Positions 36,688 through 45,033 of a stretch of DNA of 64,000 nucleotides are shown here, in pieces; position 1 is the first letter of the stretch, and every line of letters begins with the position of its first letter. The notes beneath the pieces are model-generated. The model was not told where the DNA came from. It made no database searches and was given only the letters and a program-made list of their open reading frames with translations. The DNA comes from Thalassococcus profundi (GTDB taxonomy: Bacteria; Pseudomonadota; Alphaproteobacteria; Rhodobacterales; Rhodobacteraceae): assembly GCF_003344785.1 (NCBI RefSeq), contig NZ_QPMK01000001.1, forward strand, positions 430,388 through 494,387, read 5' to 3'. The translations under genes were made by a program, and so were the position numbers.

Positions 36688-37914
36688 ATGACCGATTTCC
36701 AGACCGAAGCCCGCGACGCCGCAAAGCTGATGCGCGAGGTGTTTCCAGCGACCCCGCTCTTGCGCAACGCGCATCTGTCGGACCGGTTCGGCGCCGATAT
36801 CTGGCTCAAGCGCGAAGACCTGTCGCCGGTGCGCAGCTACAAGCTGCGCGGCGCGTTCAATGCCATGCGCAAGCAGCGCGAGGCAAAGCTCTTCGTCTGC
36901 GCCAGCGCCGGAAACCATGCGCAGGGCGTGGCTTTCATGTGCCGGCATTTCGACACCCACGGCGTAATCTTCATGCCGGTCACGACGCCCCAGCAGAAGA
37001 TCCAGAAGACGCGGATGTTTGGCGGTGATGCGATCGAAATCCGTATGGTCGGGGATTATTTCGACGACACGCTGCACGCCGCGCAAAGCTTCTGTTCCGA
37101 GGCGGGCGGGCATTTCCTGTCGCCCTTCGACGACGACGACGTCATCGCGGGGCAGGCATCGGTCGCGGTCGAGATCGAGGATCAGATGGGCGGCTTGCCC
37201 GATCACGTCGTGGTGCCGGTGGGTGGCGGCGGGTTATCCGCCGGGACGATCAGTTATTTCGGCACCGGCTGTCAGTATACCTTTGTGGAGCCTTCGGGCG
37301 GCGCTTGCCTGCAGGCGGCGCTGGCGGCGGGCAAGCCGGTCAAGCTGCCCAAGGTCAACACCTTTGCCGATGGGGCCGCGGTCGGGCAGATCGGCGAACG
37401 CACCTTTGCGCGGCTCTCGGGCGTGGGTCTTGCCAATGTGCTGGCCATCGACGAGGACAGGCTCTGCACCACGATGTTGGACATGCTCAACGTCGAAGGC
37501 ATCGTGCTGGAACCGGCGGGCGCGCTGGCGGTCGATGCGCTCAAGGATCTGGGCCAGGCGATCCGGGGCCGCAGCGTTGTCTGCGTGACCTCGGGCGGGA
37601 ATTTCGATTTCGAACGGCTGCCCGAGGTCAAGGAACGTGCGCAGCGCTACTCCGGCGTCAAGAAATACTTCATCCTTCGCCTGCCGCAGCGGCCCGGCGC
37701 GCTGAAGGATTTCCTGAACATTCTCGGGCCCGAGGACGATATCGCCCGGTTCGAATACCTGAAGAAATCGGCGCGCAACTTCGGGTCGGTGCTGATCGGG
37801 ATCGAAACCACCGATGCCGCGAATTTCGACCACTTCTTCGCCAAGCTCGAGCATCAGGGCTTTGCCTATCACGACATCACCGACGACGAATTGCTGGCGC
37901 AGTTCGTGATCTGA
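36688..37914 (+). CDS. ilvA: Threonine ammonia-lyase (threonine dehydratase)
   Basis: PLP enzyme converting threonine to 2-oxobutanoate, entry to isoleucine synthesis. The 408-aa protein has the PLP-lysine motif RSYKLRGAFNAM at about residue 50, CASAGNHAQGVAF, the phosphate-binding glycine loop VPVGGGGLSAG, and a single C-terminal ACT-like regulatory domain (YFILRLPQRPGALKDFL). This is the shorter, one-domain form. There is no ilvBN cluster nearby. Confidence 0.95.
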   Translation: MTDFQTEARDAAKLMREVFPATPLLRNAHLSDRFGADIWLKREDLSPVRSYKLRGAFNAMRKQREAKLFVCASAGNHAQGVAFMCRHFDTHGVIFMPVTTPQQKIQKTRMFGGDAIEIRMVGDYFDDTLHAAQSFCSEAGGHFLSPFDDDDVIAGQASVAVEIEDQMGGLPDHVVVPVGGGGLSAGTISYFGTGCQYTFVEPSGGACLQAALAAGKPVKLPKVNTFADGAAVGQIGERTFARLSGVGLANVLAIDEDRLCTTMLDMLNVEGIVLEPAGALAVDALKDLGQAIRGRSVVCVTSGGNFDFERLPEVKERAQRYSGVKKYFILRLPQRPGALKDFLNILGPEDDIARFEYLKKSARNFGSVLIGIETTDAANFDHFFAKLEHQGFAYHDITDDELLAQFVI

Positions 37915-37998
37915 TGGCCTTCGGCGGCAAGACCGCGGTGGAGACGAGCGCCGGACGGGGACATCACCGATCTGCATTGTTTGATCCGAACGGTCGCG

Positions 37999-38331
37999 TC
38001 AGACCCCGAGTTGAGCCGGCATCTGGGCCATGAATTCCGCTTTGGACGCGGAGTAAAGACGCCGGACCTCTTCTGGCGTCACGGTTTCGGGCGCACCGGT
38101 TGCCGCCGCCCGTTCGCCGCGCTGGCACAACGACGCGAGGTCGGAGAACCCGAGGTTCAGGCTGCTGCCCTTGAGAAAGTGCAGGTCGGATTCCGCCCGC
38201 TGTGCCGTGGCATCCGGTTCGAGGCGCGACAGAGACGTTTCCATCTCGTCCAGAAAGAGCGTCACCACCTCCCGAAATTCCTCTTCACCGATTTCATCGC
38301 GAAGTTCCCTCACGCGCGCCCAGTCGATCAT
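37999..38331 (-). CDS. Histidine phosphotransfer (Hpt) domain protein
   Basis: A 110-aa stand-alone Hpt domain. The phosphorylatable residue is His51 in LHFLKGSSLNLG, the classical HxxKGxS motif. It would relay phosphate between a hybrid kinase and a response regulator; none of its kinase partners is in the window. It starts at 38331 behind a perfect AAGGAGGT. It is divergent, 155 bp away, from the receiver-phosphatase gene, an obvious candidate partner. Confidence 0.88.
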   Translation of the reverse strand: MIDWARVRELRDEIGEEEFREVVTLFLDEMETSLSRLEPDATAQRAESDLHFLKGSSLNLGFSDLASLCQRGERAAATGAPETVTPEEVRRLYSASKAEFMAQMPAQLGV

Positions 38332-38486
38332 CGCCACCTCCTTGACGCTGGCACCCTGCACCCGAGAGGTGAAGACGTGGTTAGCGTGTCCGGGAAGAAT
38401 TTGGCGGATTTTACGGTTCATCCGGCGTTAAACCCCTGCGCGTATGGGCTTTGCGGTCACGCGAAGGTTCGGCAAAAGGGATTCAG

Positions 38487-39758
38487 TTGACGGTCACAGG
38501 CTTCTCATCGTCCGGGACATCGCCCGCGCCCGGTCCGGTGCAGCGGGTGCTGGTCGTCGACGACAGCCCTCTGCAGCTCAGGATTCTGTCGGCGATGCTG
38601 GGCCGATGGGGGATCGAGGTGCATTGCGTCGAAAGCGCCGAAGCGGCGCTGGCGCTGTGCCCGACATTGGCGCCGGACATGGTGCTGTCGGACTGGATGA
38701 TGCCGGGCATGGACGGGCTGGAGTTCTGCCGCCGATTCCGGGCCCTGCCGCGTGACGCCTACGGCTATTTCATCCTTTTGACTTCCAAGTCGGAAAAGGG
38801 CGAGGTGGTGCGCGGGCTCGACGCGGGCGCCGACGATTTCCTGACCAAGCCGGTCAACGCGGACGAATTGCGCGCGCGCATCAATGCCGGCGCGCGGGTT
38901 CTGTCGATGCAACGCGAACTCAGCGACAAGAACCGGGTGATCTCGGACACGCTGGCCAAGTTGCAGGCGGTCTATGACGCGATCGACAACGATCTGAAAC
39001 AGGCCCGCCGCATTCAAGAGGCGCTGGTGCCGAACCGAAGTGCCGTCTTCGGAACCTCACGGGTGAGCCTGCTGCTGAAACCCTGCGGCCATGTGGGCGG
39101 CGATCTGGTCGGCATGTTCAGCCCCGAACCGGGGGCGCTGGGGGCCTACAGCATCGACGTGTCGGGCCATGGCATCACCTCGGCTCTGGTGACGGCGCGG
39201 GTCGCGGATTACCTCAGCGCCCGCTTTCCCGACCAGAACCTGGCGCTGGACCGTACCGCGCGCCCGGGCCAGAGCCTGCGCCCGCCCGAAGAAGTCGCGG
39301 CACTGCTGAACGAGCGCTTGTCCGGCGATACCGGCGTGGCGGAATACCTCACCATGCTCTATTTCCGCGCCGATCTTTCCAGTGGCCGGGTCGACATGGT
39401 GCAGGCGGGCCATCCGCCGCCCCTGCTGTTGCGGGCCGACGGCAGCGCCGAATTCGTGGGGGACGGCGGATTGCCCATCGGGCTTGTCGACGAGGCACGC
39501 TACGACCGTCAGTCGCTGCAGCTGGGCAGCGGCGACCGCCTCTTGCTTTACACCGACGGGTTCAGCGAGGCGGTGATGAAAGACGGCGCCATGCTCGACG
39601 AGGTCGGGCTGTTGCGGCTGGTTCGGGAAACGGCCCAAGACGGCTGCGGCACCGAATTCCTCGACGATCTCTTCTGGCGCTTGACCCTTGCCATGGATGC
39701 AGAGACCGGCCTGCAGGACGACGTATCGGCGACGCTGCTGGAGTTCGACGTTCTTTAG
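38487..39758 (+). CDS. Response regulator with PP2C/SpoIIE-type phosphatase output
   Basis: A 423-aa protein with an N-terminal receiver domain (acidic pair DD at 25-26, phospho-acceptor Asp69 in LSDWMMPGMDG, Lys in LTKPVN at about 120), a coiled-coil linker at about 140-180 (RRIQEALVPN) and a C-terminal PPM/SpoIIE serine phosphatase domain with metal ligands in GGDLVG, DVSGHG and DDVSAT. Such RsbU-like proteins often control anti-sigma antagonists; none is adjacent. The start is uncertain: TTG at 38487 behind AAAAGGGA, or TTG at 38451. Confidence 0.9.
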   Translation: MTVTGFSSSGTSPAPGPVQRVLVVDDSPLQLRILSAMLGRWGIEVHCVESAEAALALCPTLAPDMVLSDWMMPGMDGLEFCRRFRALPRDAYGYFILLTSKSEKGEVVRGLDAGADDFLTKPVNADELRARINAGARVLSMQRELSDKNRVISDTLAKLQAVYDAIDNDLKQARRIQEALVPNRSAVFGTSRVSLLLKPCGHVGGDLVGMFSPEPGALGAYSIDVSGHGITSALVTARVADYLSARFPDQNLALDRTARPGQSLRPPEEVAALLNERLSGDTGVAEYLTMLYFRADLSSGRVDMVQAGHPPPLLLRADGSAEFVGDGGLPIGLVDEARYDRQSLQLGSGDRLLLYTDGFSEAVMKDGAMLDEVGLLRLVRETAQDGCGTEFLDDLFWRLTLAMDAETGLQDDVSATLLEFDVL

Positions 39759-39761
39759 ACC

Positions 39762-40202
39762 CTAATGCACCGCGAAACGGGCGACAAAGCTGCGGTCGCC
39801 GGCATTGCCCAGCTTGCGGGCGGCATCCTCTGGGGCCATCCACAGCGCCATGTGATCGGGTTCGGTCGGGGCTGCGAGAGGCCGAACCGGCGTTGCGAGG
39901 TAGATCGTGCAGATCTTTTCGGCCCAGAGGTCGTATTCCGGCATGAAGGTGAAGCGCCGGAAACAGCCCAGGCGCCGCGGCTGCGCGATCCGCCAGCCGG
40001 TTTCCTCGAACACCTCGCGGTGCAGCGCCGTCAACGGCGACTCGCCGGGGTCGATGCCGCCGCCGGGCAATTGCAGTTCCGGCGCGGGGGCCTCTTGCCG
40101 GGTCAGCAGCAGCATACCCCGGCGCGGCAGGATCGCGTAGACACCCGGGCGGCGGGTATAACTGCGCCCCGCCTCGGGCGGTGTGCCGAATCGCCGTGTC
40201 AT
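39762..40202 (-). CDS. Nudix hydrolase
   Basis: A 146-aa protein with a full Nudix box, GGGIDPGESPLTALHREVFEETGW, spread over about residues 48-71 (GX5EX7REVFEETGW). The substrate is unknown; it is distinct from the CoA pyrophosphatase gene 1 kb away. The start at 40202 (MTRRFGTPPEAG) is chosen because the upstream extension crosses the hslO promoter region. It is convergent with the phosphatase gene, with a 3-bp gap. Confidence 0.86.
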   Translation of the reverse strand: MTRRFGTPPEAGRSYTRRPGVYAILPRRGMLLLTRQEAPAPELQLPGGGIDPGESPLTALHREVFEETGWRIAQPRRLGCFRRFTFMPEYDLWAEKICTIYLATPVRPLAAPTEPDHMALWMAPEDAARKLGNAGDRSFVARFAVH

Positions 40203-40278
40203 TCCCGCCCCCTTGGACTCTGCCTTGTTGCCCTTATATGGACGCGGTATGCCAATCCGCGGCAAATAAGGAAACCCC

Positions 40279-41268
40279 ATGACGCTTGGAACCAAACTCG
40301 CCTGGGACGACACCGTCCTGCCCTTTCAGCTTGACCGCTCGGATATCCGCGGCCGTGTCGCACGGCTGGACGGCGTTCTTGGCGGGATTCTGAAGCAGCA
40401 TGACTACCCGCCGCAGGTCGAGGCGCTGGTGGCCGAGATGGCCTTGCTCACCGCGCTGATCGGTCCGACGATCAAGCTGCGCTGGAAACTGTCGTTGCAG
40501 GTGCAGTCGAAAGGGCCGGTGCGGATGATCGCGACCGATTACTTCGCGCCTGCCTCTGACGGCGAACCCGCGCGCATTCGTGCCTATGCAAGCTTCGACC
40601 GGGACCGCCTGACCGACGGTGCGCCGATCGACCAGGTGGGGGAGGGGTATTTCGCGATCCTGATCGACCAGGGCGAAGGCATGCAGCCGTATCAGGGCAT
40701 CACGCCGCTGACCGGCGACTCGCTGGCGGCCTGTGCGGGCACCTACTTTGCGCAATCCGAACAGCTGCCGACGCGGTTCCAGCTGAGCTTTGGCCGGTCC
40801 ACCGAACAGGGCGGGTCCGAACACTGGCGCGCTGGTGGCATCATGCTGCAGCACATGCCCAAGGCATCGCCCTTTGCCAAGGACGGCGGGTCCGGCGAAG
40901 GCGGGCTGCTGGAAGCGGGTGATATCGTCGACGGCGAAGAGGGCGACAACTGGAACCGGGCCAATTTCCACCTCGATACGGTCGAGGAAATGGAATTGAT
41001 CGGCCCAAGCCTGCCGCCGACCGACCTGCTGGTCCGGTTGTTCCACGAGGATCAGCCGCGCGTCTTCGATCCGCAGCCGGTCCGTTTCGGCTGCACCTGT
41101 TCCGAGGATCGCGTGCGGCAAAGCCTGTCGATCTACTCGGCCAAGGACATCGAGAAGATGACCACGGACGAGGGACGCGTGACCGCCGATTGCCAGTTCT
41201 GCGGCGCCCATTACGATCTGGACCCGGCGACCGTCGGGTTCGAGGCCGCAGATGAGCAGGACCGCTGA
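40279..41268 (+). CDS. hslO: Redox-regulated chaperone Hsp33
   Basis: Holdase activated by oxidation and heat. The 329-aa protein has the N-terminal substrate-binding domain (EMALLTALIGPTIKLRWKLS) and a C-terminal zinc switch with four cysteines, CTCSEDRV and CQFCGAHY. A long acidic tail follows. It overlaps the next gene by 17 bp, so hslO, the nudix gene and cca appear to be translationally linked. Confidence 0.95.
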   Translation: MTLGTKLAWDDTVLPFQLDRSDIRGRVARLDGVLGGILKQHDYPPQVEALVAEMALLTALIGPTIKLRWKLSLQVQSKGPVRMIATDYFAPASDGEPARIRAYASFDRDRLTDGAPIDQVGEGYFAILIDQGEGMQPYQGITPLTGDSLAACAGTYFAQSEQLPTRFQLSFGRSTEQGGSEHWRAGGIMLQHMPKASPFAKDGGSGEGGLLEAGDIVDGEEGDNWNRANFHLDTVEEMELIGPSLPPTDLLVRLFHEDQPRVFDPQPVRFGCTCSEDRVRQSLSIYSAKDIEKMTTDEGRVTADCQFCGAHYDLDPATVGFEAADEQDR

Positions 41269-41857
41269 ACAGATCGCGGCCCTGCGCCGGGCTCTCGATG
41301 CCGAAACGCGCGCCACGTCGGATTTCGACCTGAACCCCGAAGTGGTGCTGCCCGCCGGACGTATCCTGCGTCCGGCGGGCGTTCTGCTTGCGCTAACCGA
41401 TGGGGCGGACGGCCTGAATATCGTGCTGACCAAACGGTCGTCGCGGCTCAAGCATCATCCGGGACAGATCGCCTTTCCGGGCGGCAAACAGGATGACGTT
41501 GACGCCGACGCCATCGCTGCAGCCCTGCGCGAAGCCGAGGAAGAGATCGGATTGCCGCGCAACAGGGTCGAGATCCTCGGCACGCTGCCGGGCCATGAGA
41601 CCGTCACCAGCTTTGCCATGACTCCGGTCGTCGGACTTGTCCGCGGCGCCTTCGACCCGGTGCCCGAACCCGGCGAGGTCGAAGAAGTGTTCCTGGTCCC
41701 TCTGGATCATGTCACCGACCCGGACCGCTTCAGCGTGCAGTTCCGGCGCTGGCGCGGCACGCGGCGGCATTATTACACGGTGCCTTTCGGCCCCTATTAC
41801 ATATGGGGGGCAACCGCGCGGGTGTTGCGCGGGCTCGCCGACCGGATGGGCCGATGA
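41252..41857 (+). CDS. CoA pyrophosphatase-type Nudix hydrolase
   Basis: A 201-aa Nudix protein. The box spans residues about 74-100 (FPGGKQDD...ALREAEEEIGL). Upstream LKHHPGQIAFPGG is the extra UPF0035 signature of NudL/CoA-specific Nudix enzymes, which split coenzyme A into phosphopantetheine and 3',5'-ADP. It starts within the hslO end and its stop overlaps the cca ATG. Confidence 0.9.
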   Translation: MSRTAEQIAALRRALDAETRATSDFDLNPEVVLPAGRILRPAGVLLALTDGADGLNIVLTKRSSRLKHHPGQIAFPGGKQDDVDADAIAAALREAEEEIGLPRNRVEILGTLPGHETVTSFAMTPVVGLVRGAFDPVPEPGEVEEVFLVPLDHVTDPDRFSVQFRRWRGTRRHYYTVPFGPYYIWGATARVLRGLADRMGR

Positions 41858-43017
41858 CCCGCGTGTCCGGAGCGTGGCTGTCCGCACTTGGGACGCAAGC
41901 GGTGCTGGGCATGCTGACCGATGCCGGGCATGCGGCCTATGCGGTGGGCGGATGTGTGCGCAACGCGCTGATCGGAAAGGCGGTGGAGGATGTCGACATC
42001 GCCACCGACGCGCGACCTCGGACCGTCATGGCCTTGGCCGAAGCGGCGGGGCTGAAGCCGGTGGCGACCGGCATCGACCATGGCACCGTGACCGTGGTGG
42101 CCGATGGCACGGGTTATGAGGTGACCACCTTTCGCGCCGATGTAGAGACGGATGGACGGCACGCGACGGTGCGATTCTCCGATGACGTGAAAGAGGACGC
42201 CCGCCGCCGCGATTTCACCATGAACGCGCTTTACGCCGATGCGTCCGGTCATGTGATCGACCCTCTGGGCGGCCTGCCGGACCTGCAAGCGCGCCTCGTG
42301 CGGTTCATCGAGGATCCTGCGGCGCGCATCCGCGAGGATTACCTGCGCATTTTGCGCTTCCTTCGGTTCAGCGCCTGGTATGCCGACCCGGACGGCGGCT
42401 TTGATGCCGATGCGCTGGCTGCGATCGCGGACAACCTAGACGGTCTGGACGCGCTGTCGCGCGAACGTGTGACGGCGGAGCTTATCAAGCTGCTGGCCGC
42501 GCCCGACCCGGCGCCGGCGGTGGCCGTGATGCAGCAGACCGGCGTGCTGGCCCGGTGCCTGCCCGGCGCCGACACGCAGGCTCTGGCTCCTCTGGTGCAC
42601 TCGGAAGGCTCGCTGGACTGCCCGCCGGACCCGCTGCGCCGGCTGGCGGCGCTGGGCGTCTTCACCGGCGCGGACCTGCGTCTGTCGCGGGCACAGGAGA
42701 AGCGACTTGCGCTGTATCAGAGCCTGATCGATGGCACCGCAAGCCTGGCCGAGGTCGCCTATCGCCATGGTGCGGACCGCGCCATCGACGCGGCATTGCT
42801 GCGGAGCGCGCTTCTGGAACAGCCGCTCCCCGACGGGTTACGCGACGCGATCGAAGAGGGCGCCAAGGCGCAGTTTCCGATCACCGCACGTGACCTGATG
42901 CCGGGGGTGACCGGCCCCGCGCTGGGCGCGGAACTCGACCGGCTCGAAGCGCTCTGGATCGCATCGGGGTTTGCCCTGACACGCGCCGCACTTCTGGAGC
43001 GCGCATCAAGGGGGTGA
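41854..43017 (+). CDS. cca: CCA tRNA nucleotidyltransferase / polynucleotide adenylyltransferase family
   Basis: Adds or repairs the 3'-CCA of tRNA. The 387-aa class II nucleotidyltransferase has AYAVGGCVRNAL and the metal motif VEDVDIATDA near residue 45, DARRRDFTMNALY, and RIREDYLRILRFLRF. No HD domain is visible. Poly(A) polymerase is the alternative within the family. The start at 41854 overlaps the nudix stop (ATGA). Confidence 0.92.
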   Translation: MTRVSGAWLSALGTQAVLGMLTDAGHAAYAVGGCVRNALIGKAVEDVDIATDARPRTVMALAEAAGLKPVATGIDHGTVTVVADGTGYEVTTFRADVETDGRHATVRFSDDVKEDARRRDFTMNALYADASGHVIDPLGGLPDLQARLVRFIEDPAARIREDYLRILRFLRFSAWYADPDGGFDADALAAIADNLDGLDALSRERVTAELIKLLAAPDPAPAVAVMQQTGVLARCLPGADTQALAPLVHSEGSLDCPPDPLRRLAALGVFTGADLRLSRAQEKRLALYQSLIDGTASLAEVAYRHGADRAIDAALLRSALLEQPLPDGLRDAIEEGAKAQFPITARDLMPGVTGPALGAELDRLEALWIASGFALTRAALLERASRG

Positions 43018-43066
43018 CAGGTTGCGTCATCCGGTGTAAGAAACGACCACCGGAATGGAGATCTTA

Positions 43067-43102
43067 ATGGAAAACGCGCGCCTCATCCCAAGCTTCGCCT
43101 AA
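43067..43102 (+). CDS. Putative 11-residue leader peptide upstream of the ABC exporter pair
   Basis: A tiny reading frame (MENARLIPSFA, stop TAA) with ATG at 43067 and GGAG seven bases upstream. It lies in the 159-bp leader of the two-gene ABC exporter, 75 bp before the first start. Its CTCATCCC (43082-43089) can pair, with one bulge, with the GGGTGAG arm of the hairpin downstream, so translation could switch RNA folding. Whether it is translated is inference. Confidence 0.45.
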   Translation: MENARLIPSFA

Positions 43103-43119
43103 AGCGAACCTGCGCGCGC

Positions 43120-43141
43120 GGGTGAGCCATCGGCCTCACCC
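43120..43141 (+). promoter_or_regulatory. Attenuator-like hairpin in the ABC exporter leader
   Basis: Perfect 7-bp stem GGGTGAG/CTCACCC with an 8-base loop, followed by the pyrimidine-rich TATCCATCTTTCTCC and then, 35 bp on, the exporter ATG. It could be a weak terminator or sequester the translation start region. Its 5' arm competes for pairing with part of the leader-peptide frame at 43082-43089. Confidence 0.5.
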
Positions 43142-43176
43142 TATCCATCTTTCTCCTGTTTCCTGGAAATCCTGCC

Positions 43177-45033
43177 ATGTTCCGTTTTTTCGAATCGCGT
43201 GTCGATCCGTTTGTCGACCATCCGCAAAACGACACGCCGCCGCAGCGGCTGTTGCCGTTCATGTTGCAATATGTGGGACCGTTCCGGCGGCTCTTTGTCA
43301 TCGCGGCGCTGTTGTCCGTCGTCGTGGCCGGTGTCGAGCTGGGGCTGATCTGGGCCATGGGCTGGATCGTCGACATCCTTTCCGGCGATCCGGCGCAGGT
43401 CTGGGCCGATCACGGGGCGGCGCTGATCTGGCTGGCGCTGGCGATCCTGCTGCTGCGCCCGGTGGTGCAGGCGCTGGACGTGCTGGTGCTGAACAACGCA
43501 ATCCTGCCGAACTTCGGCACCCTCGTGCGCTGGCGCGCGCATCGGCATGTTCTGCGGCAGTCCGTGGGCTGGTTCGAGGACGATTTCGCCGGCCGCATCG
43601 CCAACCGGATCATGCAGACGCCCTCTTCGGCGGGCGAAGCCGTGTTCCAGATATTCGACGCCCTGTCCTACGCGGTGGCCTATGCCATCGGCGCTTTGCT
43701 GCTGCTGGGGCGCGCCGATCCCTGGCTGATGCTGCCCCTGGTGGGCTGGCTGGTGCTGTACGGTCTGCTCATGCGCTGGACCGTCCGCCGGATCGGGCCC
43801 GCGTCCAAGGCCGCGTCGGACGCGCGGTCCGAGGTCACGGGCCGCGTCGTCGACAGCTATACCAACATCCATTCGGTGAAGATGTTCGCGCATCACGACC
43901 GCGAGCTGGACTATGCGCGCGAGGCGATGAGCAGGACGCGTGTCACCTTCCAGCGCGAAATGCGGCTCTTTACCATCATGGATGTGACCCTCGTGCTGCT
44001 CAACGGGCTGCTGATCGTCGGCGTTGTCGGTCTGGCGGTGGCGTTCTGGATGACCGGATCGGCCACCGTCGGCGTGGTCGCGGCGGCGACGGCGCTGACG
44101 CTGCGGCTCAACGCGATGACCGGATGGCTGATGTGGGCGCTGACCTCGTTCTTCCGCGAACTGGGGGTCGTGGCCGAGGGGATGGAGACCATCGCCCAGC
44201 CCGTCACGCTCACCGATGCGCCGGATGCGCAGCCGCTTGAACTGCGCGAAGGGCGGATCGAGCTGAAGGGTCTCATGCATCATTACGGGCGCGAGGCGGG
44301 CGGGCTCGACGGGATCGACCTGGCCATCGCGCCGGGTGAAAAGGTTGGCCTGATCGGGCGGTCGGGCGCGGGCAAATCGACCCTCGTCAAGCTGCTTTTG
44401 CGATTCTACGATGCCGAGTCAGGCCACATCCTGATCGACGGACAGGACATTTCCCGCGTCACGCAGGACAGCCTGCGGCTGGCCATCGGCATGGTCCAGC
44501 AGGACAGCGCGCTGCTGCATCGGTCGGTGCGCGACAACATCCTGTATGGCCGTCCCGACGCCACCGAAGAGCAGATGATCGCCGCCGCGCGGCAGGCGCA
44601 GGCGCATGAGTTCATCCTCGACCTAGAGGACCCGCAGGGCCGCCGCGGCTATGACGCCCATGTGGGCGAACGCGGCGTGAAACTGTCGGGCGGTCAGCGG
44701 CAGCGGGTGACGCTGGCGCGGGTGATCCTCAAGGACGCGCCGATCCTGCTGCTGGACGAGGCGACCAGCGCGCTCGACTCCGAGGTGGAGGCGGCGATCC
44801 AGGACACGCTCTACGGCATGATGGAGGGCAAGACGGTGATCGCCATCGCTCACCGTCTGAGCACGATTGCCCGTATGGACCGCATCCTCGTGCTCGATCA
44901 GGGGCGGATCGTCGAAGAGGGCACTCACGACGCGCTTTTGTCGGTGAGCGGACTATATGCCCAGTTCTGGAAGCGCCAATCGGGCGGCTTTCTCGACATC
45001 GACCCCGAAATCGACACGGACGCAGCAGAATGA
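43177..45033 (+). CDS. ABC exporter, transmembrane-ATPase fusion, first of a pair
   Basis: A 618-aa type IV ABC exporter half-transporter: about six membrane helices (residues about 30-330), then an ATPase domain with Walker A IGRSGAGKSTLVKLLL, signature VKLSGGQRQRVTLARV and Walker B ILLLDEATSALDSE with the catalytic Glu intact. The stop overlaps the start of the second half-transporter, so a heterodimer is likely. Substrate unknown; multidrug or lipid export fits the class. The leader and hairpin upstream suggest attenuation control. Confidence 0.92.
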   Translation: MFRFFESRVDPFVDHPQNDTPPQRLLPFMLQYVGPFRRLFVIAALLSVVVAGVELGLIWAMGWIVDILSGDPAQVWADHGAALIWLALAILLLRPVVQALDVLVLNNAILPNFGTLVRWRAHRHVLRQSVGWFEDDFAGRIANRIMQTPSSAGEAVFQIFDALSYAVAYAIGALLLLGRADPWLMLPLVGWLVLYGLLMRWTVRRIGPASKAASDARSEVTGRVVDSYTNIHSVKMFAHHDRELDYAREAMSRTRVTFQREMRLFTIMDVTLVLLNGLLIVGVVGLAVAFWMTGSATVGVVAAATALTLRLNAMTGWLMWALTSFFRELGVVAEGMETIAQPVTLTDAPDAQPLELREGRIELKGLMHHYGREAGGLDGIDLAIAPGEKVGLIGRSGAGKSTLVKLLLRFYDAESGHILIDGQDISRVTQDSLRLAIGMVQQDSALLHRSVRDNILYGRPDATEEQMIAAARQAQAHEFILDLEDPQGRRGYDAHVGERGVKLSGGQRQRVTLARVILKDAPILLLDEATSALDSEVEAAIQDTLYGMMEGKTVIAIAHRLSTIARMDRILVLDQGRIVEEGTHDALLSVSGLYAQFWKRQSGGFLDIDPEIDTDAAE

